NCBI GenBank assembly: GCA_950106755.1
Contig: OX467089.1
Coordinates: 1,676,501 to 1,740,500 of the forward strand
Source: Climacium dendroides
Taxonomy: Eukaryota > Streptophyta > Bryopsida > Hypnales > Climaciaceae
Length of the DNA stretch: 64,000 bases
Direction: 5' to 3'
A model generated the notes under the pieces. The model was given only the letters and a program-made list of their open reading frames with translations. It was not told the DNA's origin and ran no database searches. Shown piece by piece: positions 57,073 through 64,000 of this stretch (position 1 is its first letter; the number at the start of each line of letters is the position of its first letter). The translations under genes were made by a program, and so were the position numbers.

Positions 57073-59329
57073 TGCTCATAACGTCTTCGGTACTCCCCAG
57101 TGCGATCTTGATTGCACAAATGCTCCCAGTACTTTACAAATCCGGATATACCCTTCAAGATGTCCTCCGTGCCTTTCATTGGACTTGGCAAAACTGCTTC
57201 TGGCACTCCACGTGGCCACAAACTTTGCCCTTCCGAGTCCTCCTTCCACAATTTCATTCCATTACTAGCCCCCTTTGGTAACCAGTCAACATCAGTGCAC
57301 AACATCTTGTACTTCATAACTAGACATTTAGTAGAGTCCAAGTAAAACTTCACTTGTTGTGGCTTGGTATGACCAACCATGATGTCATTGCCGTCCAAAA
57401 CACTGCTTGCTATGAAATCTTTGAAATCTGGCACCTCTTCTATGAGGTGAGGGATTGTTGGAATGGATTCCACATCCATAAACGACTTCATAAGTGCAGG
57501 AATTGTAAGGAAGTTTTCCTTCTTCAAAAGCATACTCCATCTTCCAAAGAGCTCATCGATGTCGTCATGAGTATGACCCACGATCATGAAGTTCATGTAC
57601 ACTTCACGAAAGATCTTGTTTGTAACAAGTAGAGACCAGTAACAAAAAACAAATCTGTTTTTGTTGTCTCCGGTGGCATTATCCATCTGCACATTCAGAA
57701 TTGGAGGCAGTGGCATCCCTGAACATAAGGTTTCCGGTGGTAGAGGTAGCAACGCTTCACACACTTTGGCACCCTTGAGAATTGCCTTGGACAAATTTGT
57801 GGATCTCGACCCCATAAACAATTGCCGAGAAGATGATTTCGGTGGTAATTCCAAATCTCGCAACAACTTCGCTATGGAGCCAATAGTGTAGTTGGAGTCA
57901 TGGAGAAACATATCCAAGCCATAATGCGCGTATCGAACATCACCATGACCATGGGCAATCATGCCAGTCACTGAAACGGGCAACTTCGTGAGTCCATCAA
58001 GTTCTTTAGTCTTATGGGAAAAGACCAGAGAAGCAGTTTTGGCATGGTCCATCTTGTCATGCATGATTGTCAAACATTCGTGTAGAAACTCGTGCGAGCG
58101 GTAACGATTGACGTAATACATCTCCCTATGCGCCCGAGCAATAGCCAAATGCTTGTCAAGCCTCCTTGACCATATCAAAGCACTTTGAGATCCAGCAATA
58201 CAACTTCTTCGTAGCTCTTGTAATTTGTCACACATTGAATACTGAGCGAAATTATCACCAAGTTTCTTCACCTCAAACTCCGAGAACTTGGAAGACCTGA
58301 TCTTGCTTAAGTTCGAAGTTGAAACCTCGAGTAATCTGAACGCTGCATTAACGTCGTTGATTTCCTTCATCTTACCCTTCCACTGAAAAGTAGAGGGAAG
58401 ACACATGGAAACAACCTTGTCCCGTGACTTCAAAGTTCGAGTATGATGTGGCATGTGGTCCGCCTCCTTCTTGAGGATGCACTTCAGCGTTGCAGTTGCT
58501 TGTTGGGTGTGCTTTCTCGGCTTCTCCAATCTTGTATTCCCATAGTCTCTTGCCTCTCATTCGTCCTTCCAATATTTGAGGTATCGGTAAAACGTGGCCT
58601 CCGGGACTCCATAAATATGCATCCATGCTCGCATGCACACATTAATACCTTCAATTGTCACCGTCTTCCTTCCACGCGCATCCAGTGTACTTCAGTTTTC
58701 ATGTGCGACCTGAACTTGAATGATGTACAGGAGTACATTCGCTCGCGGAAGGCTCGAATCTTCTCCCTTGGAAACGGTTGAACGCAATTTTGAGAGCAAC
58801 AGACTCTATTGGACACCAAGTTAATGGACTCTGGGGTGAGGAGTTCCTCAGATCTGCGGGATGTCACACGAAGTGGATTTCTGAGGATACTTGAATATGG
58901 CCGAGCAGATGTTGGAGGCTGTGGATTTTGGAGGCGAGCTTGCAATTGATTAAATCTATCCCAAGCCTCATGGTTGTAAAGGCTTGCTCCCGCGTAGTGG
59001 ACTCGCTTAATCGGCCAAGCTACGAAATAGTAAATCTATTCTTGAGGGATATCCACTTCAGAGAATATCTTGGTGATGTCTACTGCTACATGGGTATCTC
59101 CAAGGGGACCACTAGCTCCAAGCACGAGGTCTGAGTTGACACTATGGCAAGTCCCTTCGCCAACAAGGAAACCCGCCTCATTGTGGAGAGTGACACATCT
59201 TGTATTCCATAGACGACGTGGGATGCCCTCGCATTCAGGAATGCCAACATTCATCCCTTCCAGAACATGAAATTCTTCATCCGAGAACTCCATGTTGTTG
59301 ATGGGGTCCCCGTCAATATTCATCTCCAT
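57073..59329 (-). pseudogene. Transposase-like gene of Element III, N-terminal and core part
   Basis: ATG 59329 opens 'MEMNIDGDPINN'. The N-terminal domain ends at TAG 59036. The frame then continues through 'CCSQNCVQPFPREKIRAF', a shifted segment near 58660 and a TGA at 58557 where the Element II copy has Arg. An open core of about 490 residues holds 'IMHDKMDHAKTAS', 'QMDNATGDNKNR' and 'VGHTHDDIDELFGRWS', so all candidate DDE residues are intact. It stops at 'RRRYEHV' at the Element II insertion; the rest is at 37565-36989. The residues after 57069 in the nominal frame come from the Element II terminal repeat. Confidence 0.82.
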
Positions 59330-59792
59330 ATCTTTTAGACAAAATGGCAGTCACTCTGTTCAGAAGAAGAACACGTCTTTCAGTATCCGAATGAAACCAT
59401 AACAATCAATTTGAATTGAGCTTAACAGAGTGGATGTTGAGACCCAGTATACTCACTAAAATGATAGTACGTTCTGCGTATACAAGCATCTAGAAAGGCT
59501 GAAAGTTCTGTATATTTGGAAAAGGGTGTGACAACTCATATTTTTGATTTTTTTCGTTTACCTTTTTGAGTGGAACGGAAATTAGAAATAGGTATCTGGA
59601 TCCATCTAAAGGGAGAGAGATAAATCAAAAATAGTTACAAGAGGACCTTACGGAACTAATCCGGTTTTAGGTAGAAGCGGATCGGATTAGATTTCCAACC
59701 GGATTCTCCTTGACCGGATTGGAGAGAACCGGATGTCAAGAACCGGACCGGATATCCGACCGGTCATAATGACCAATCCAGGGCGTCAGGTC

Positions 59793-59800
59793 TATATAAA
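59793..59800 (+). promoter_or_regulatory. TATA box of the R3 LTR
   Basis: TATATAAA lies 266 bp from the LTR start and about 300 bp before the ORF at 60090. The R2 motif is 270 bp from its LTR start. Confidence 0.6.
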
Positions 59801-60089
59801 GCCTAACCCTGCCCCTTTTTAGGTCTCTGGTTTTCACGTGTTGTCGTTTTCTGTCTTAGCGCCTGAAGCTTTTCCGTTTTCGGCGGCGAGGAGGGAGAGT
59901 ACAAAAGGGCCCGGTAGTGAGTGAGAGGTGTGAGACGGAGAAATCGCCTCCGAGTGCGGGCAGATGAGACTTGAGCGCGAGTGGATACAAAACAGCGAGA
60001 GGCTGAGAGAGTGAGCGCATAAGGATGTTGTTTTGTAGGTGGATCGGAAGACCAGAGTGTGAGCGCTCCCTCGATTAGGTCAGAAGAGA

Positions 60090-61784
60090 GTGAATCCGGG
60101 TAGGGCCGCCCTCATGCCACAGTTGAACCGGAAGAGACCAAGCTCTAGCACCCCACCCCCGAGTGAAGTGAAGTTAAGGAAAGTGGTTCCAGTCATGTCG
60201 ACCAAGGAACCGGAACAAGGAGAACTCAGGGATGACTTAGCGTCCATGGATTGTCAAGGATTAGCCTTGAAACCTTGGGGTTTCAAAGATGAGAGAATGA
60301 TTAGGGAGATCCTGGGTGGCGTATCGAACGAATTCGATAACACCATGAGAGGGAATCCGGTCCAGTGGACCAAGGATTTGTGGCGAGTCGTCTACGGATT
60401 CCGGACGGGAGGACTCGAGCTTGCCAATCGGAAGGATGATTTCATTTAGGGCAAGTTCGGAAGTGTCGTGAATCCGAAGGATGGCTACGCGGTAGAAGAC
60501 TGTATCGATGATCGGGAGCATCGCCTACTCCAGTTCCTTGTTCCGGTCTTGCATCTGGAAAAGCCCACCAAGGCGACCATCACCTTGGGTAACACAATCT
60601 TTGGAGCGCTGAGCAGAAACCGGAGAATAGACTGGGGCCAGATCTTTTTCGATCTGGTGTCCTAGCTCACTACAAGAGTGGGGAAAAGTAGGGCTACCCC
60701 ACTGTGCCTTTATGTATACCACCTCTACCAGCAACAGGAACTGCTGACGGAAGTGAAGCTGAAGGTGTAGAAGGCCCAAGAGCGGACCATGAAGTATGGT
60801 GAATCTGAGTCCGACCAAGAAGCGGATTTCGGAAACAAAATCGAGGAGGAGAAGGAAGAAGAAGAAGAGGAAGAGGAAGAGTCGCTGTTCACCTCCAAAA
60901 GGCAGAGGACCACGCCGATCCGGAATCGAAGGACGCCTCCGGTTCACCCCCAGCCGCGCAAAGAGGAGGCTCCAGCCAGACCGGATGTGCCATCCGGATC
61001 GGGAACTGGAGATCCGTTCGACGAGTTGGTTGGGATCCTCTGCGGATTCCGGCCGGATTGGGAAATCAAGAAGCGGACGCTCAGAGAGATCGCGCAATTG
61101 ATTGGAGCGGAACCGGACAGTCAGTTGCCGCAGCGGGTAGCTGAGAGTGTCATCAATCCGGATGAGCTCCGGAAGATGAAGGTGGAAAGCAAGCGGCAGC
61201 ACGATGAGGTTGACACCCTCAAAGCTGAGCTTTTCGCCTTGCTCGAGAACGCCACCGCGACAAGAGAGATGGCGGAGGAAATGAAGAGGCTGGCCGCAGA
61301 GGTGAAGGACGTGCTCGGAGGACCCGGAGCCGTGATCACCAAGGCGCGCCTGTTCGAAGAGGAGGTGCACAAGGACAAGAAGATATCCGGAACAAGGGTG
61401 GTGCACATCCTCACCGATTTTGAGGAGCAGATGGAGAAGCTCCTGTCCAAGGCACGGGAGTCAGCGGACCGGATCGTGGAGAGCAGCCAGAAGTTGATAA
61501 AGATTTCGGTCCGGCTCTATGAACTTTCACTTCCGAACTTGTTTCCGGAAGAGGCAGCTCAGGAACCGGGAAAGGACAAGACGCCCCAGTCAAACAGGGC
61601 ACAGAAGAAGACGCCCTCGACCGGGCCACAACCGATTGACTTAGACTCCCCGGAAACTGATGAAGATCACCCGGCTCCACCTCCGGATGGGGAACGGAAC
61701 CGGAACCTAACTGAGGTGTTCGAGCAGTTGGAGAGACCTGACAAGAGTCCTACCATCGGATCTCGAGTATACGAAGCAGAATAG
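60090..61784 (+). pseudogene. LTR-resident ORF of R3 (unknown function)
   Basis: A single frame of about 565 codons is interrupted only by three TAG codons (60447, 60663, 60768); there is no frameshift. 'LASMDCQGLALKPWGFKDE' and 'LGNTIFGALSRNRRIDWG' match R1. A highly acidic stretch (60840-60890) and a basic Pro-rich stretch follow. The long C-terminal coiled coil contains 'ATREMAEEMKRLAAEVKDV' and 'VHILTDFEEQMEKLL'. The end 'LERPDKSPTIG' matches R4. I recognise no enzyme. The start codon is uncertain: 60090 is a TTG-type or GTG-type candidate and 60115 (ATG) is in another register. Confidence 0.55.
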
Positions 61785-62898
61785 GAAGTTTGGTAGAAGT
61801 AGGAGTTATAAGCAGGAACCGGATTGATAGAGTATGAACCGGAATAGAATCCGGTTAGGATAAAGTAGAACCAGATTGTCAACGCCGTCAGAGGCGGAAA
61901 TCATGTATTCACTTTTTGCTTTTTGCTTTTTGTATATAAAACAGTCTCTGAGCTGGAGACTAGGAGAGTTTTTTTGGCATTTCTTTGCGTACTTTCCCTT
62001 GACCTAGCTTTGTGTATTTTTCCCGAGTGTTGGCAGGAGTGCACGGAGCTAGAGTAAGAGGGTATGTACGGAGGTGTTGGCAGAGTTCTCCCTTTGATGT
62101 GTCTTTCCGGTTCTAAGTACATGTGAGTAGGTTATGAAAAGTTAGGAGTGGATTCCAGATCCTCAGCATCTGCAGAAGTTTTGCATTCCGGGTAAGAAAG
62201 CCGTTGATTAGGCTAGGCGGATAGGGAGGGATTCCTTAGCTGCGCTAGAACTCCTGGGTGTAAAATCTGGTTGAGTGTCCTGACTCCTGTGAGGTCTTGC
62301 CACCGTTGTTGGTAAATGGAAGAGTTTGGTAGAGGTTGGAACGGACGGATGCACTTGTAGCCACCTAACTTTGTATAGAACGGATTCAACATCAAGGTCG
62401 TTGTAGTATGAGAGGATCGTACGGGGGGTCTTTGTGTGACCTGTGATCCGGATTGCCATCCGGATTTCTGTGAAGGACCAAACCAGATCCGGATTAGTTA
62501 GGGGATTAGTGGATAGGAGAGTGGGTCTTCAGCCACTATAAGTCACGGAAGGAGTGGTGGGCCTACCACTTTCAAAAGCAAGCGGCGAACCCTCTGATGG
62601 TAAAACAGAGGCAAAACTAAACCGGGTATGGAAGGGCGGACCGGAAGGAATCTGCCTAGGAGGACACTTAGGACCGGAAATTGTAGAATCCTGAGTTGGG
62701 AAATTAGTCAATGAATCGGAAAACTAGCGAAATCGGATTTAGGATAAAATCTGGTCGTAGTCTTCCGGTTGGTTTTGGAGGTTCCGATTTTTAGAGGTAG
62801 AACCGGAAATTAGAATTTAAGTGTTAATTGGGTTTAGCTCCTGGTTAGGGTTAGCTACTTCACAGGATCTCGTGGGTTCAATCTTTAAGGTCATTTTG
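61785..62898 (+). other. 3' part of the R3 LTR, non-coding
   Basis: No supported ORF is seen. The sequence is rich in CCGG and CGGAT. It is comparable in position to 10529-11618 of R2. Confidence 0.55.
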
Positions 62899-62959
62899 TT
62901 ATGCTCTAGAGTGATTTTTGTGAGTATAATAGGGAAATTGCTTACTCTGTGCTGCGACA

Positions 62960-63940
62960 GTAGGACTCTTCGGCTCGGCTTCCATCCCCTCGAAGATTTC
63001 AGTCAGGTTCCGGTTCCGTTCTTCATCCGCAAGTTTCGAAACTGGATCGGCCTGACCGGAATCGGGTGTGGATTCCAGGTCGATGGCGGACTCTAGGGTG
63101 TTTGCTGGATTAGATGCCGGTGTAGTCATCTTGGGCTTGGGAGTCTTATTCTTCTCCTCTTCAGCAACTGCCACATCCGGAAACTCTTCCGATAGGGAGA
63201 GTTCTGACAGAGGGACCTCCTTGGCTCCTATCAGCTTCTTACTGCTCTCTTCAATCCGATCCGCTAAACTCCGCACCTCCTTCAACGCCGTCTCAACTCG
63301 CTCCGCGTAGTCCGTGAGAATCCTTACTATCCTAGCACCGGATAGTTTCTTCTCCTTATGGACTTCGTCGTCGAATAGCTTGGCCTTGGTGGCGGCTGCC
63401 CCGGGTACCCCTAGAACGTCCTTCACTCGATCCGCTACCCGCCGTATTTCCTCTGCTATCTCCAACGTGGCGGCTGCATCCTCTCTCAAGACGAGGTTTT
63501 CCGCCTTCAAGGTATCCGCCTCTGTCTACAGTCAGATTATTTCTTCCGTCCGCCTTCAATACTCAACCGGATCGGTGATACAGTCAGCTACCTTCGATGG
63601 TAGTTGACTATCTGGCGGTACATCCACCAGTCTTCCGATCGCCTACAAGGTCAGATGCTTCACCTCCCAATCCGCTCGGACATTGGAAAGAATGCCAATC
63701 AAATTATTGAATGGATCCTGTGGATCCACTTCTTCCTCCATGATCCCCTTCCGTTTCTTTTCCGGAGTTGACGGGCCATGTCCTGGAGGTGTCCCTCGCC
63801 CATGGGGAGGAGTCATCTTCTGTCGCTTGATCGGCGGCATTACCTCCTCCTCCTCCTCTTCCGTTTCTGGATCCGAGTCCGGAACTAATTCCACTTCATC
63901 GTCTTCTTCCGATTCGCCATACTTCAGGAGAGCTCCCTGA
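62960..63940 (-). pseudogene. LTR-resident ORF of R4, interrupted by the R3 LTR
   Basis: A minus-strand homologue of the R3 ORF. It has 'DPFNNLIGILSNVRADWEVK', 'AEEIRRVADRVKDVLGVPG', 'RIVRILTDYAERVE' and 'ERNRNLTEIFEGMEAEPKSPT', where R3 begins at 62959. Stops are TAG 63643, TGA 63556 and 63532, and TAG 63526. It continues toward the right edge of the window. The residues nominally downstream of 'SPT' belong to the R3 LTR. Confidence 0.6.
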
Positions 63941-64000
63941 GCCTTCCACTCCTTCTCCTCATCAACCGCTAGGAGCTGATGGTTGTGATACAGGTGGTAC

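Larger units (their letters stand above)
36211..59517. mobile_element. Element III: third member of the family, split by Element II and truncated
   Basis: The left end near 36211 (ATGCTATATTGAATATTTTG...) matches the right end of Element II in reverse, and the next 500 bp also match (36211-36700 against 57068-56560 reversed). The transposase-like gene is on the minus strand in two pieces, 57073-59329 and 36989-37565. Element II lies between them. No cassette is present. The element ends before the R3 LTR at 59528, so it is truncated. Where it stops between 59330 and 59517 is unclear. Confidence 0.75.
59528..62959 (+). repeat. 3' LTR of retrotransposon R3
   Basis: It begins TGTGACAACTC directly after a purine tract GGAAAAAGGG (59518-59527). 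It ends CTGTGCTGCGACA, like the R1 LTR end. It holds a TATA box at 59793 and a long ORF. The purine tract implies that internal sequence once lay to the left, where truncated Element III now stands. CCGG is very dense (about seven in 59640-59780). To the right it interrupts an R4 ORF. Confidence 0.65.

Noticed and set aside
60090..61784. TAG reassigned to an amino acid, given TAG-only interruption
   Set aside because: TAGs align with Trp as well as Gln in sister copies, and other copies contain frameshifts, TGA and TAA. Mutational decay is simpler; kept only as an item to exclude.

Overview
The window looks like a repeat-dominated stretch of a streptophyte (plant-lineage) nuclear genome. The reasons are TTTAGGG-type telomere-like tracts, Ty3-type LTR retrotransposons with a tRNA-Asp-like primer site, CACTA-type miniature elements, and split genes with GT-AG introns. 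I see no host housekeeping gene. Nearly every kilobase is assigned to nested mobile elements, and most reading frames carry stops or frameshifts.

Layout. R1, an old Ty3-type retrotransposon on the minus strand, has its 3' LTR at 111 to about 4341. Its pol, gag zinc knuckle and gag lie at 4568-8574, 11624-12300 and 33087-34025. Its primer site is at 34261-34280 and its 5' LTR at 34289-36210. R1 was split by R2 (a solo LTR, 8580-11618, repeat CCCAC) and by X (12301-33086, repeat TGAGCAC). X was split by Element I (13906-31124, 17.2 kb, repeat ACTT). The 5' LTR of R1 was cut by Element III (36211 to about 59517), and Element II (37566-57068, 19.5 kb, repeat TACG) sits inside the transposase-like gene of Element III. 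At the right edge are the 3' LTR of a plus-strand element R3 (59528-62959) and part of R4.

The main discovery is the family formed by Elements I, II and III. Elements I and II, in opposite orientation, share related terminal inverted repeats, 4-bp target duplications and the same divergent layout. One side has a DUF7869/DDE-like transposase candidate. The other side has a co-oriented cassette of (A) a large multi-exon protein with a ParB/DGQHR-like domain followed by a degenerate DNA-methyltransferase-like domain, (B) an FCP1/SCP-like HAD protein with altered catalytic aspartates, and (C) a disordered protein rich in SP/TP.

Each element is also peppered, in introns, upstream regions and even coding sequence, with 20-30 copies of its own 21-bp CpG palindrome. 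In Element I it is TTATCCTCG-N3-CGAGGATAA; in Element II it is TTCAGGTCG-N3-CGACCTGAA. Both share the core TCG-N3-CGA and differ in the outer arms. Both families have amplified the palindrome into a tandem array (40-bp and 57-bp periods) beside the transposase-like gene. The pattern recalls ParB/parS and also the VANC anti-silencing system of Arabidopsis VANDAL transposons. I propose, as inference, a transposon-encoded DNA-recognition system whose protein and site co-diverge.

Decay: of about 32 in-frame premature stops I located, about 23 are TAG. This fits deamination of methylated cytosine in CAG and TGG codons.
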